Source: Meandrina meandrites
Lineage: Eukaryota > Cnidaria > Anthozoa > Scleractinia > Meandrinidae
Direction of reading: 5' to 3'
Length of the DNA: 64,000 bases
NCBI GenBank assembly: GCA_963693305.1
Contig: OY855916.1
Span: 5,687,501 to 5,751,500 of the forward strand
Part shown: piece by piece, positions 46,714-59,476 of the stretch
Position numbering within the stretch: position 1 is the first letter of the stretch
Layout of the letters: each line of letters starts with the position of its first letter
Translations under genes and position numbers: made by a program
Notes under the pieces: model-generated
The model's database searches: none
Seen by the model: the letters and a program-made list of their open reading frames with translations, nothing else
Told to the model about the DNA's origin: nothing

Positions 46714-49700
46714 CATTTTCGAAATTAATCTGTACATTTAAGTTCTGATGTTTGTTTCAATCGCAAGTCTCGGAGGATACCATGCAGAAGCTCATCATCA
46801 CGATATAAATTAAATCACGCACTTAAAACAAACCCGCTTTCATGGAATAGCGTGAGCTTGCTATTCGATTGTCCATTGCTTGTTACACCCAACCAGCTAT
46901 GCCATTGATAACTTACATGAGTAGAACTTTAAAGGAGTATTATACCCCATTCACACCAAAGCTTAAACATGTTTAAATGTTGTTTAGTTGAACACGGTTT
47001 AAAATTGTTTTCTTCATGGAAGTTGCTGACTGATGTTTATCGACTTCAAATTGTCACAATGAAAGCACAAGTTAGAGCATACTTGAACTTATGTAAAATT
47101 TAGTCTGTCAGTTGTCTGTTACTGATTTTCATTTTCTTTAACCTGGGTTAACTAAACATGTTTTGTTGGTGTGAATCAGGTATTACATAAGTTGCCAACC
47201 GAACTAGTTTTAAGTTTATTCCTTACCCTTCAATATCGAGCGCGATTTCCACAGTAGTCGGCATTTCTTTAGGATAGTATTCCACCGTCAGGTCTGCTAT
47301 ACTTGCTGTTCTTAAGATCAAAACGTCTACATTGTAGCACATGACATGTTCTTCCAACGCCAGTAGCTAAACATGAAAAAGTGAGATAACGAAAAACAAA
47401 ATGGTCATAACAAACCTAGCAAGAAACAAGTTGCAAAGCATTTTTAACTTCTAAATCATAGCTGATTTATCAGGACTAATCAGTTATTCTTTGCGATAGG
47501 CTACTTGCGAAAGGAAAACTATACAAAGCGGTTTTATGTGTGGGCACGAGGTGCAACACAAAGGTCTACAAGGGCGTAGCCAGGATTTTTCCAGAGGTAC
47601 GCACAATTTTCTAAGTCCTCCTCCTCGTCCCAACCTTCCCTTCAAGTCTCGAATCTTCCTTTTTTCACGTGTTTTGTTTAAATTTTGTTTAGGATGCGAG
47701 TGTAATAGTGAGGTTATGCTGTAAGCGTTCTTCCCTGATATGAATTGGCAACAAAGTTACAACCACAGAGCTAATCTTCTGTATTTCTTTCTTCCCAGTA
47801 AATTCAGATCAGAGTGACCTAGTTTGAAGTTTTTTTCGGACCTTTCCATAACGTTTATGAACATGTATCACGGATAGCGTGGTACATGTACACATATGTT
47901 AGTTTATTTCCTTTTTTTAAAAGATTCTTTTTTCTACTTTTTCAGGTACGCACGTGCGTATATGCGTACAGGTAGCTACAACCCTGCACTTCATCTTCAA
48001 ATATCAACAAGAGAATGGCAAATGCATTAAAAAGAAAATGCAGGGATAAACTAAAAGGAACTAACAAGTTTTTGAAAAAGCGAGGCGGTCTATTACAATC
48101 AGACCAGCGCAGACGAAAAGTAGATACAACAGAGAATATCACCACAGAAAAAAAACCTTGTGGTATCGTCTTGATGAAATCTTTACAACTGTGCAAATTT
48201 GCAAACTTTGACGATCTTCATGTTGGCCGCCATTTTGAGAGACTCGTTAGGCGTTTCATCGACTTGTCTCGCAGACTTAGCTAAAGCCATCGGAAATAAA
48301 GAAGAAATCAATGTAAATGCATATTAGATGTGAGGTCGTTCGAATTTCGCTTGATGATTCCACAAGAAATAACAATATTTGACACGCAAACTTTGACTCG
48401 ATGTAGATAGAGATGTCGGTGTAATTTGAGAAATTCACTTCAACTTCTGAAATACGGTGCGTTATTTCAGAGGTACTTTTGTTTGTCACGCGCGCAGGAA
48501 GCAGATGGCATTTGTAATCAAAACTGAGAACTTACTTACAATTAAACCAATGCTATTTGGTGATAAAACTGAATTTCAATTTCAGTTCCCAGTCGAATTG
48601 TTAACTCGAACCCTCAATAACTCGAACCTCCCGCTAGCTCGAACCTTTTTCGATCCCCCTCCAGGTAATTTTCTTACTAATTCTACCCTCGATAACTCGA
48701 ACCCCCCGATAACTCAAACCTTTTTCGATTTCCCTTGAAGGTTCGAGTTATCGGGATTAAACTGTATTACGACAAATATTTTAGTATTTTAGTATTTCTG
48801 GTGCCCAGAAGGAGGACGATGTAGTGTACAATGATTCTTGGGTAACAAACTTGCAGTGATAAATTGTTAACCTGTGTATAGCGGATCATAGCTTTTGGTT
48901 TTCACGATTGAGTGGTTCAGAGACGAGACAACATTGAAAAGAACCGATCTTTTCACACTGTTCAGTTACAGAGGTAGTGTTCTCGTTATAATTTTCAGTA
49001 ATCTCGTTGAATGCCCAATCGCCTGTTGTTAATGAATGGCAAATTAAGAATAAAAATATTGACCAAGTTTAATTCAAGATGTCCTTCTAAAACTAAATAT
49101 ATAGACTGCCTCGTAATCCTTCATTTTCTAGGGACCCAAAGAACAAACTTTTTACAGAAATGCACCGCACCAAAAACACGACGCATGAGTCAGAAGATAT
49201 AATCTTTAAAGGCTTGCGACTTATTTTTGTTCAAAGTGTCGGACGTTTTGTCCTTCTTTTCCTTCTCTTTGTGGTTAAAAGCTATTTTTCACTTAACTAA
49301 ACACGCATTAAAAATTCAACGATCGATCGATCGATCGATCAATGCATACAAAACACCAAGATCTAAGAGGCTGAATTCCACGTGCATGAATTGAATAGAA
49401 AAGAGATACCCCTTATCGCAAATAGATATCAATGAAGAACTAGGACAACTAGGATGAAAATGGTGAACTCCATGGAAAGCTATTGGTACTAGAACACCCA
49501 ATTAGCTTTAAACCTGAACTAAATAAGCCTCGACTATAACGCACGTCGTACTTTCAAATCGTCAAAGCATTGATCGATAGTCAGGAAAAAAGATACACGC
49601 GTTTACTAGATGTGCTATTGAATTTAAACAGAGTACCATGCATCCCTGTAATCCGAAATATATCTGTTATCCAATTAACATTCAGTCGGGAAGCTTTATC

Positions 49701-52700
49701 GTTCGAAATACCCTCTTAAAGAGAATCAGCTGAACCAATAGCACTTATCTTTATGATGACAAGCTGACGTCGAAACTTATGGAGCCCAGGCAATATCTTG
49801 TGACTAAACAATAACAACTAGACAAAGCATTTAACAGCTTTTGGTTCGAACGTTACCTCAAGATGATCGGTCTTGGCATTTTGAAGCGTCACCATCGTCA
49901 CGTCACGCAATCCAAATAGCTTGGTAACATCATCTACTTGCTCCATAGTTGTCGTCACAAGCTTACTGTCACCGTTGTCCTCTATTGCGTGGCCTCCGTT
50001 CTGAATAATGACGTCGTCACCTATCTTATTCTCCAGCGTGACGTCATCCTTTACCTGAAAAGTTGGGGCATCAATACCTGATGGAAAGAGCTTTACGGGA
50101 GCTATCGTGTGCCTCTCTTCCGTGACCAAGCAGTCTGTACTTTTGTGCACGTGACCAGAGCTATGAATCACGATATCTTGGCTGGAGAGAATCTCGAGGC
50201 GGTAGCAACTGTCGTACTTTTGGAGACCGCTGCTCGTGTGATCGCTGACGCAGCTCATTCTGATACAGGAGAGGTTCTTGGAGAGACGGGATTTGCGTCT
50301 TTTTGAGCGCAGTCGTTCTACCATTTCGCGATCATTTTTGTCTGCCAAATTCACGGTTTTATTCGTTAATGAGAACGAATTATCGGTGGACGTTTTGTAG
50401 CCAGTCTTTAATTTCACGGCGTTCGAAGTGTAGTTGGCAGAAGTACTTATGAGAATCAGAACTGTTTCAACATGTAGAGCTTGCCAATCTGTTTCAAGTA
50501 TCAACAAGTTCACAGTTCCCTGATCAGGGTCGTAACGCACATTATTGTAAAACAGATGAACGGGGCGGTGAAACGTCCTTTGCTCCAGCTTGTAATATAA
50601 AACAGAACAAATTATGTTAACAAACTTCGTAGTTATAAGTCTGTCCTCATGTCTGGATGTATTTCTTTCTTTCACTTATTTAAAAAGAAGTTTTCTTACC
50701 TGAGAAACTGGCCACACTTTTAGGAACCTAGCATCATTTGGGTCCTCAAACAACACAGCTTGCATGACAGGTGTATTGCGTGACATAGCACATGTAGGAA
50801 ACGTGACTCGTACTTCAACTTTGAGAACGACACCTGTGTGTGACGGAAGGACACTAAATTAAGAGTGTAGAATACTACGATTTCGAAAGAAACTGTGTAC
50901 ACACGAGAAAAGCTTCACCTGAAGAGAGTCCTGCCAAACACTTGAGAACATTCCATGATAGACCACAGAGCTTGGTGCAAGATCGCTTTTGAAACAGCCT
51001 TATTGATGGTAAACACTCTTCAACATAGCTCAGAACCTGTTCAGCTTCATGTAGAGAAATAACGTGCAATAAAACAATAAAGAGACTTATGCCCCATTCA
51101 CACCAACAAAGCATGTTTAGTTAAAACAGGTTTAACAAAATGAAAATCAGCAACAGAAAGCTGAAACGCTAACTTGTGCCATCATTGTGTTTAATTTGGA
51201 GTCGACAAACATCAGTCAGCAACTTCCATGAAGGAAACAATTTTAAACCGTGTTTAACTAAACAAAATTTAAACATGTTTAAGCTTTGGTGTGAATGGGG
51301 TATTAATTTGTGAATCTCAAGTATTTATCTAAAGGTACTCTGTGTCATTCTTCCAAAACAAAACCAAACAAAAGAAATCTAATCAAGGCAAAAAAAAAAG
51401 TCAAGCAAGCAAAATCGTTTCTCGAGCTAATCTACGTCTATTACGTATATCAATAGTTCCTACATACCAGACTCTTCAAAAGTCGCTGCCATTTGCAAAA
51501 ATGCTAGGAAAAATGTCGTAGGGGAGGAGAGGGTCACACCACTCAACTGCAGACATCGCTTTTCTGGTGAAGGCAATCTAAAGCACCGCGCTGCTATGGA
51601 CTTCAGAGCAGCGAGAACATCCGGGGAACGGACTGAGAAGAAAAAAAACAACAGTCGATGTTGAATTGAAAATAAGTTGTGACCAGCCACAGGCTGAGAT
51701 CACTTGTGGCTCACAAACACGACAAAATAAAACGATGCTAGAAATTGAGAGCATCTCCAGTAATTTCGTTTTTTTTTGGGGGGGAGAGAGGTGGTAGAGA
51801 AAACAAAAGAGAAAACAAAATCATGCAAAGCAAGCCAAAGGTGAAGCTGCCCAAGCTAAATGTTTTAAACACAATACGGAAAAAAATCCCCAGTATGGAA
51901 TGTTAGACTGACTTACTAAAAGTTATCGGTGATCTCTCTGACTCTGTTTTTACCCAAAGCATCCTGTCTTCTATTCGTCGATTTTCTTTCACAGTCAAAA
52001 TGTCACTAAAAGGAATAAAACTTGCTTTAACGTTGTCAGTTCAGTTCATTTAAAATTCTCTTACAGACAGACAGGATGCAAGCTTAGCCCAGAAAGGTGG
52101 ACATAGCCGGAATATCTAGAGAGTAAGTATGCAAGTTAACTTGGAAGAAAGCAAACCAGCCAGCAAACAAACAAGCAAACAGGCAATCCAGCCAGCAAAC
52201 AATACAAGCAAACAAGCAAGCCAGCCAGCAAACAATACAAGCAAGCAAACAAGTAAACAAGCAAGCAAACAAACAAACAAGCAAGCAAGCAAACAATACA
52301 AGCAAGCAAGCAAACAAACAAACAAGCAAGCAAGCAAACAAGTAAACAAGCAAACAAGAAAGCAAGCAGGTAGGCAAAAAAACAAGCAACAAAGCAAGCA
52401 AGCAAACAAACAAACAAGTAAGCAAGCAAACAAGCAAACAAGCAAGCCAGCCAGTAAACAATACAAGCAAACAAACAAGCAAGCAAGCAAGCAAGCAAAC
52501 AAGTAAACAAGCAAACAAGAAAGCAAGCAAGCAAGCAGGCAAGCAAGCAAGCAAACCAGCAAGCAAGCAAGCAAACAAGCAAGCAAGCAAACAAGTAAAC
52601 AAGCAAACAAGAAAGCAAGCAGGTAGGCAAAAAAACAAACAAACAACAAAGCAAGCAAGCTAGCAAGGTAGCAGGCAAGCAAGAGAGTGAACAAGGGAGC

Positions 52701-55700
52701 AAATGCAAGCAAGCAAGGAAGCAAACAAGCACGCAAGTAGCCATCGGTGAGCCATGCAGGCAAAGCAAGAAAGATTCACCGAGACATAACGTATACGTTA
52801 TGTATGATCGCATGCAGGGTTCAAACCTCCTTCCTAGATCCAGGTCCTCCGCTAATTTGAGTCCAAGTACAGTTGGAAACAAACTCTGCCGTATTCCAAG
52901 ACTGGATTCCAGGTACTCTTCGAGACTCGAGATACCAGACGCTCTCCAAAGCATAGTGGACGTGAACAACTGGGACTGACCTGACCTAGAAAAGAACAAG
53001 TCTATATCACGAATCCGAAATTTATATCGTGTATAAAGACAAGTTAAGTTTGAGCAACGTGAAAGATCAGGCCAAGATCTCCCCACTTTCTTGGCGTTAA
53101 TTGCTTTCTGTAAGAAAATTAAAGTTATTCTTTATTAAATTTCAAGTTCCGTGTTTGAAAAAGTACGCTTTCCGTAATGTGATCCCTTGAGTTGCTAGTA
53201 TTTGCTAGTGGTACGTATGAGATTGGCTGGAGATAATTGGAAGAACAAATATTCTTTTCTACGAAAACTGTTGGCTTGATGGCTAGAAAATTTAAGAATA
53301 TTCTGAAGTGTAAGCCAGTCTTAATGTTATTCGTTCGAGTACGTACATATATTCCAGTCTCTTGACATCTTTTACACTTGTTGCTCGCGAATTAAAAAAA
53401 ATGTTATTCAATATTTTATCCAAGAGTGACTTACTCTTTTAATCTGCTTGCGCAACACACTAGAATATTCAACAATCCAATATGGTCGCTAAGGTTACTC
53501 GTGTCAATCACATCAAACAGCGCGTCCTTTGGTAAACCACTGCGGCTGAGTTCCAGAGCATCTCCACTCCAAAATGTCACCTAAAAGATTTTAAATGTTA
53601 AAAAATCTACTTATTAAAGTGATTTTGATTAAAATCACATTAAGAGGTAAATTTTTCGAATATAAAAGACAACTAAAGTGGCTAAAAATGTCTTTTGATT
53701 ATTTAAGGCATATGGTTGATAAAATATTTGCCTTGGTTTTCAAATTTTAATGAAAATGTCGAAAGCATCTCCTCTCGAAAAAGTCACTTAAAATTTTAAA
53801 AGACACCCTGTTGTCCGTTTGTGTCAGATATAATTTTCAAGAATTAAGAATTATTGTCCAGGATATTTTATTTTTAATAGAAATAGTATTGAGTTTTAAT
53901 CATGTGTTTTCAACTGCGTCGCTAGGCAACAGCATATATCATGAGGATATTTCGTTTGTTCGTATAGTGTAATTGCCCCGATGAGAGTAGTTCTGAAAGA
54001 ACTGTTGTTGGTGACTTGAAGTGTAGACAACCTGAGCGGAAGACATCTTCAGAGTCAAAATGAAGCCCCGGCTGTGAAGATGAATTTCGCTCAGGTTGTC
54101 GAAACGTCAAGTCGTAAAGAACAGTTCATTTCCTTCTTTTGTTACCAAACTCAGGGTCTTTTAAACTTTAATTGTCAACCATTATAATCAAAGCGCCTTT
54201 GACGACAATGCTATGACTGTAGCCTAATCCCAGTTTAAAACTTTAAATGCAATTTTATTAATAAAGACTATATGAATACATACCTTTATTCGGGGACTCT
54301 CAGTTTTATATCCAGCGAAGCTGTGAAAGTTTTTCACCAATCTCTTAAGTTTTTCCTTGCAAGTCCTCGTTATACTTTTGTTGTATTGAAGTCGATTCCT
54401 GAAATTATAGCAATATAACAATTATTGTCTCCTAATGAAAAAAACGTTCTTAGCTTCTGGGCTACCACTGGAAGATAAGCGTTTGTTCCTGTTTATCAAA
54501 TAGCTTTATTTAGGTTGGTTTTGGCTTCTTCACTATTCTTTGTCATCAGTTGTTTCTTAATCTAAAACTTTTTAAACCAAAATACAGTGAAGTACGGTGA
54601 TTACGCCAAACATTAAAATTACAGTAAAAGATGGTTTAGGTGGGTGGACAGCTGTAAACACTTACAAGCGACCAAAAGGTTTAAAGTTGCAAAGCCAAAT
54701 GGCACGTCAGTTATTTTAATGACAAATTTCCACCTGAACAAATCCAAAAGGACGGCACTTATTTTTTTAACTGACAAATGACCCAAAATTTATTTACAAT
54801 GGATCGTCTTTTAATCTAAAATTCTTATTGACAAACGGCAAACTATGGCTCAACAAAATGACCATAAAGGTTGCTACTTTCCAGTCGAATTGAGAAGGCC
54901 AAAGACAGTCGCGATAGCAACCATACATCGATATATCACTCCTCATTGCGCCATGGGACGCATGAGGCCTCAGCAACCATACATAAGCTGAGAATATCAC
55001 AACAACAATGAACTTCAAAAATCTGTGTAGATCACAGAATTCAATATAACTTACCTATCAACTGGAATGAAGCCAGAAAATGGGCAGCTCCCGTAATGCA
55101 CCTTCCAGTTGTGTTCAAACGGGCGAATTAAAGTCGGATTTACTTTGGAATTGGTGTGAACGTCCGAAGTACAACCGCTTAAGAAATATGTATAGACTTC
55201 TTGATACAACGGGCTTGACTGTTGTAGACATTTGCGATCGATCTTTTGTTCGTCAAACGGTGTAAATAGTTGTTTGATAGTCGTGTTGGTGAGCGATGTA
55301 ACAGCGGTGAGAAAATCAATGTTATCCTGTCTTGTGTCTTGATTTTCCTGCTGTGACAAATTTAGTCCAGAAATCATTAATTTTTGCCTCTGTGTAGAAA
55401 CTTCATCGATATTGAGTTCTAAACGAAGCCAGTCATTCCATATATGTAGGCACTCTGTAAACACATCTTTAGAACCAAACTGCAACCAACTGTTCACATA
55501 TTCAGGTGAAGTGAGATGTTGAAGAATCGTCTGTAGTCGCTTTAGCTCGTCGCCAGAAAGTACTAAGTTGTACCAAAGATTCCACAGAAAATCCACATCC
55601 AAGTCGCAGTCGGGATTCATTGATCGTGCGGTCTCTAAGATAATAACATTGCGTGCAATAATCGACGGGTCATGATCGTTTAGTTGAAAAGACAAACTCG

Positions 55701-55950
55701 CCGGGATTATGTCTGGTGATCGATGCGAAAGTTCAAAAACTGTGAACAATAAATTGCGAACGTCCCCCGAACCAAGCAACAAGAACTCCAAGCTTTCGTC
55801 ACTTTTGGAAGTCCCGAAGTGTTCTGCTAACTCTACGCCAGGAGTATTTCCAAAAGCATAAGTGTACTGCCCTGTAGGGAAAAGAACTTGAGCTCGAGGA
55901 TTGGCCAGACTCAGTTTAGGGACGCCATCAGAGTCGTACGCCGATCGCAT
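43390..55950 (-). CDS. large DUF4470-type protein
   Basis: Fourteen exons in transcript order: 55950-55055, 54398-54284, 53580-53435, 52985-52827, 52005-51917, 51632-51468, 51044-50919, 50833-50700, 50588-49857, 47366-47227, 45724-45530, 44929-44806, 44349-44098 and 43530-43390. All phases agree and give 1137 aa. The N-terminus has the signature I associate with DUF4470 (YAFGNTPGVELAEHF, then EFLLLGSGDVRNLLFTVFEL and IIARNVIILETA), seen in DNAAF3 and in MYND-finger proteins. Exon 3 carries FDVIDTSNLSDHIGLLNIL, a segment typical of the same group. No MYND zinc finger is visible. Exon 9 (244 codons) is a basic, then acidic linker (RLRSKRRKSRLSK). The end is hydrophilic (FQEENTQSEVQD). Function is unknown; a cytoplasmic assembly-factor or scaffold role would be inference from DNAAF3. 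The donor of exon 4 (GGAG|GTTTGA) is the weakest junction. A noncoding first exon may lie near 56394. Confidence 0.75.
44575..44790 (+). mobile_element. tRNA-derived SINE, well preserved
   Basis: A box GGTGACCTAATGGTAGTGCA and B box GGGTTCAAGCCC are at tRNA-like spacing, followed by the core CTGGGCAAGATGCTTTACTC and then ACAGTGATCTC. It lies between exons 12 and 13 of the DUF4470-type gene, antisense to it. Confidence 0.75.
45928..46097. mobile_element. short MITE with CAGTCGAACC ends
   Basis: It begins CAGTCGAACCACTCC and ends AGAGGTTCGACTG; the interior repeats GGACACCTCTATAATAT twice. A fragment of the same end is at 44386. It lies in intron 10 of the DUF4470-type gene. Confidence 0.65.
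46227..46715 (+). mobile_element. LINE 3' end with (ATT)n tail
   Basis: The frame reads GISDWNSLPNEIKSSSSLEI, then LKKSLYKYFLK, the C-terminal signature of ORF2 in CR1/L2/Rex-type LINEs. A short 3'UTR and an (ATT)n tail follow (46673-46712). It is antisense to the DUF4470-type gene, in intron 10. Confidence 0.75.
46944..47181. mobile_element. MITE family 2, copy 1
   Basis: It starts ACCCCATTCACACCAAAGCT and ends with GGTGTGAATCAGGT, flanked by TAT/TA. The interior contains AAACATGTTT, TTCATGGAAGTTGCTGACTG and AACTAAACATGTTTTGTTGG. It is the inverse of the copy at 51091. Confidence 0.8.
47572..47990. mobile_element. inverted-repeat element with AGGGCGTAGC ends
   Basis: The left end AAGGGCGTAGCCAGGATTTT and the right end GGTAGCTACAACCCTG are imperfect inverses. 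A GGTACGCAC word is present near both ends, as at 1018-1040. It is noncoding and lies in intron 9 of the DUF4470-type gene. Confidence 0.55.
48015..48284 (+). CDS. small hypothetical ORF, doubtful
   Basis: An 89-residue basic frame (MANALKRKCRDKLKGTNKFL) opens in a fair start context and is followed 10 bp after its stop by AATAAAG. It lies antisense within intron 9 of the DUF4470-type gene. I recognise no domain. Lys/Arg richness and an even codon mix are the only arguments for it; it could equally be a decayed retro-copy or chance. Confidence 0.22.
   Translation: MANALKRKCRDKLKGTNKFLKKRGGLLQSDQRRRKVDTTENITTEKKPCGIVLMKSLQLCKFANFDDLHVGRHFERLVRRFIDLSRRLS
48585..48770. repeat. repeat of AACTCGAACC words with an inverted end
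   Basis: GAATTGTTAACTCGAACCCT and several ATAACTCGAACC copies are followed by the inverse GGTTCGAGTTATCGGGATTA near the right end. Probably a MITE with internal duplication; it resembles the 45928 element only in its short terminal word. Confidence 0.5.
51091..51300. mobile_element. MITE family 2, copy 2 (inverted relative to copy 1)
   Basis: It starts GCCCCATTCACACCAACAAA and ends AAGCTTTGGTGTGAATGGGG, with TAT on both sides. The sequence is clearly the reverse of 46944-47181. It lies in intron 6 of the DUF4470-type gene, just before the exon at 51044. Confidence 0.8.
52134..52740. repeat. (CAAG/CAAA)n microsatellite-like array
   Basis: About 600 bp of AAGC, AAAC and CAGC tetramers in irregular order, with higher-order copies (for example AAGAAAGCAAGCAGGTAGGC twice). 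It lies in intron 4 of the DUF4470-type gene. Long reverse-strand frames of Cys-Leu-Leu-Ala repeats running into the neighbouring exon are artefacts of this array. Confidence 0.95.
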
Positions 55951-58185
55951 GACGAAATATTAAAGCAGAACTCCTTTAACCAGGCATCATGGTCGTCGAG
56001 TAGTTCTCATAGCCTTTCCTGTAGCGTTGTTTAAACAAGTTGATATAATTTGCATTTATTGCTGTATAAAGACAGACATTATGCTTATAATCTATGCGAA
56101 AACAAACTTGAGTGGCATTAACACAACGAGGTAATATTCGGTAAAGTTTTAATTCTCTAGCGCTTAAAACCAAAAAACAATATTACAGTACTTTGCGCTC
56201 TTGTGCTACCTTTGAAATTGTTTAAGCCGAATTAATTTTAATGAAAAGTAATAATTGTGCTAAAATAACGCTAACAAAAACAACCCAGACTTCGTTGACA
56301 GGGTCAAAAATGACAGGAAAATACCGCTATTAAAATTACGAAAGGAAATCACGCCGAATGCTATTTTACTAAATATATTTAACTCACCTGGCTTGTTGGT
56401 AATTTTTAAACCGCCACTTTGAACTGAAACAAATTTGTAGACAGTAAATTCAGTTCAGGATTTATCGTTGAAATGATAAAAATATAATATCGATGGCATG
56501 ATCCCAAAGAAAAAATAACAAAGATATATTTAAACTTCCGAGCCTGCGTGTGTCACTGAAATGATCAGTTGCAAAGTGAAGGAAATTAACATAACCTCGA
56601 TCGCTCTTTTGGCAGTGTGGTTAACGTTTTTCGCGAATAAAGAAACCAGTTTTATCCTAATGCAGTTGATTCTAATTTTTCCTCTAGCTAAGTCACGTTA
56701 CGAATACAAACTGGAATAACGATAAACAAAATTACGATGTAAGCGAAATACGCTAAGTAATATTATTATTTGGGTGTATGCTCGCACGGAGGATATATTC
56801 CTGTTAAAGAAAAATTAATTTCAGGAATTTAACTTAACATCCTCGCTTTGTTCTGTTAGTGTTAAGAAATAAAAACATTACAAAATAAAGATTACCTAAG
56901 AGGCTGTAATCATCCGCGTTTCCGCCAGCATATGACTTCCGATATCAAACAAGCGACAGTTTTCTTAACAAAAAATATTTGCATACATTTGCATTCTAAC
57001 AACAAAAATATATATATCCACAAGGTTTATTAAAATGTTTCAATATTGCCTAGTGATAGAAAATGCTTTTCATCCCACATGCAAAAACAATAATAAAAAA
57101 AGTGTAGTTTTAAATGTAATAAAGAAACAATTCTTTGAAAAGCTTTTAGAATTAGCATATCGGTTTCAACATCGCTGGATTAATCTTTCAGTTCGAAGCA
57201 GGTTGTTTGCACTTTAATAGCGACTCTAACGCTGATAAATTTAACATATGCTAGTCCGTGCTTGGGAAAACGATTTTTATACTCTGGACACTCTCTTTTC
57301 TTCTTTAACCTACGCCTCTAACTGTTATTCTTTTTAAACTAAAAGCTTTGTCGACATTATGAGTTTTCGTTTTTTTATTTCGACTTTCGACATTCGAAAT
57401 GAGACTGTTGTTTCCTAGCAATGGCATTTATTTTTACCTGCGAAGATCGCCGGGAAATAAAGATGTTTAGTGGCATGCGCAGTGCGAATTTGTAATTGGG
57501 AGGAAGTCAGTGTTTCTGTTACCGGTTGTAAATTCATTTTTAAAGGAGATATGTTAACAGTTTGTAGTTGAAGGAGGTAGCGAGAAAGAAAAGGCAAACA
57601 AATAAAACAATACATGATTGATCGTGTTTTGTTCTAGACTACGACTATTCCAATTAACGTTGTCGGATTGAAGTTTCATGCCTACGCGACACTTGCATGT
57701 CAGTGTAGAGGAAGTCTACAAGTTTGTATTTTTGCACGTGGAGTAGTTTTTATTTTACTTTTCGCGAGACCCTCCGTATAAAAATCTTTCCTTTCACTGT
57801 TATGTGGTTTGAAATATCCCTCTAAACGTTAGTGTGGCTAAAGGTGCCTTTTCTTCAATTTCTGAAGAGAAAGAAAAAAAAAACGTAAAAAGACTCGTTT
57901 GCTGTATTAGTACTCAGCACGTGCAGCACCTTCTTCTTCAACCCATACTACCTTTCGGTCTTGTCGGGTAAGCCGACAACATTTATTGAGATAGCTGTAT
58001 GGAGCGTACTCACATGACGTCACGGCAGCCATATTGGTGTTCCAAAACAAAGAAACGGCGGCCAAATTGGTGTCCCAAACCATCCCACCGAGAATTAAAA
58101 TCTATTTTTATTGAAAAATTTTCTTTTGTTTAGGGTTACTCCCAGGGCTGCTCCCAGCAATATTTTGCCGGTACCAATTTACACA
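55951..58185. other. 5' flank of the DUF4470-type gene, no gene recognised
   Basis: It includes a possible noncoding first exon ending near 56394 (AAGCCAG|GTGAGT on the minus strand). Otherwise it is AT-rich DNA with short frames. 57960-58090 has a GC-richer stretch with CCATATTGGTG/CCAAATTGGTG words. Confidence 0.4.
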
Positions 58186-58332
58186 CTTGGGTCGAGAGAG
58201 GCACTGTGAGCAGAGTAAACTGTCTTGCCCAAGAACACAACAAAATGCCCCTCGTGGCCAGGGCCAGCGCTCAAACCCAGACCGTTTGATCCATAGCCCA
58301 GCGTGCTAACTATTAGGGCACAGCGCCTCCAA
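58186..58332 (-). mobile_element. tRNA-derived SINE, reverse orientation
   Basis: The reverse strand shows a tRNA head with A box CCCTAATAGTTAGCACGCTG and a B box remnant GGTTTGAGCGC, then the core CTTGGGCAAGACAGTTTACT and CACAGTGCCTCTC. Confidence 0.7.
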
Positions 58333-58964
58333 CATTGGCGTTCAGAGTAATATATAACATAACATACAGTTATTGGCGTTAAATTTATAGCTGTATATTT
58401 TAACTCTTTTGAGTCATGGCGACTGTCGCACCCTCACCCCTAGGCTATCACTACTTTCAAGATGGCGTCTTGAAAGCTGAGATTCCCTGGTGACAAGGTT
58501 GGTCACAATCAAAGCCGGTGATTCCACGACTATAAGGTTTTACATTAGATGGTCTAATTTGTGAAAATTAAAATTAACTATCCATTCGCAGCCAAAATTT
58601 GTAAATTTTTGTAAGGGCTGCCAAACACAGGAAAGTAAAAATTATTGCATTGCTCTTTCTAAAATCGCCAAATCTAAAGGTGGTGTAAAATTTCCATGTA
58701 AAAAAAACCCGCAATTATTTGACCCCAATTAAGGCTAGAACCCAAAGTAAAAGTAAATAACATCCTGCGCGTAGGCGCACCCACGACCGACGAAACCGCG
58801 AGGAGAATGAGTTGGCGAGCGAGGCGAGCTAGCGGACAGAAAGTGCTCCGCGCGTGGATCGCGCGTGTGACTCAAAGGTGTGCCTCCTCGCATGCGAAGT
58901 ATTTATCTTATTAAAGATGAGAAGAGGATCTTCGGACATCACTGAAATGAACTCCAGGGATTGT

Positions 58965-59476
58965 TACTTATTCCCTATTTATTTATCATGTTTTTTTGTG
59001 GAGTTAGTCTTGTCAATATTCGTAACCAGATCGTTTCGTATCTTTCCCCACCGCTTGTAACTCAGAACCAAAATTAAAATGAGACTGAAAATAACTCCAA
59101 CACGTTTCGTTCGCGCGGGATATACTTCAGGGTTTGCAGCTGTTAAATAATGGCAGCTAATTTGTAGGACAAAAGAGCAGTTTACGCAGTTCACTTGACG
59201 GATTTACTTGACTGTGTTCATTTGTTATAAAAACAGAATGGAAACAGTTTTCTCTCTCACCAAACACGGCACACATGTTGCCATACTTATGTAAGTTTTC
59301 CCTGATTGGACATTTTGTTTCTGATTTCATTCGTTTTTAGAAGCTAGTAAAACTAAAATAATGGAGGGATGGCATTTATAGAAATAATGTTGCGTTACTT
59401 TTCGGCCCCAACAACAAAGTATTAAAGTGAATTACTATTACTGTAATGAAAACACAATGAAATACAGTTCTATTCT
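58965..59476. repeat. duplicated noncoding block, copy 1
   Basis: This block of about 512 bp matches 60388-60903 in the same orientation. The best-preserved part is CGTTTCGTTCGCGCGGGATA with the following TACTTCAGGGTTTGCAGCTG. A third short fragment (AATGGAGGGATGGCATT) follows at about 59485-59545. Confidence 0.85.

Noticed and set aside
52084..53086. Reverse-strand frames of up to 316 codons rich in Cys-Leu-Ala
   Set aside because: Most is the CAAG/CAAA array. Only 52985-52827 is kept, as exon 4 of the DUF4470-type gene.
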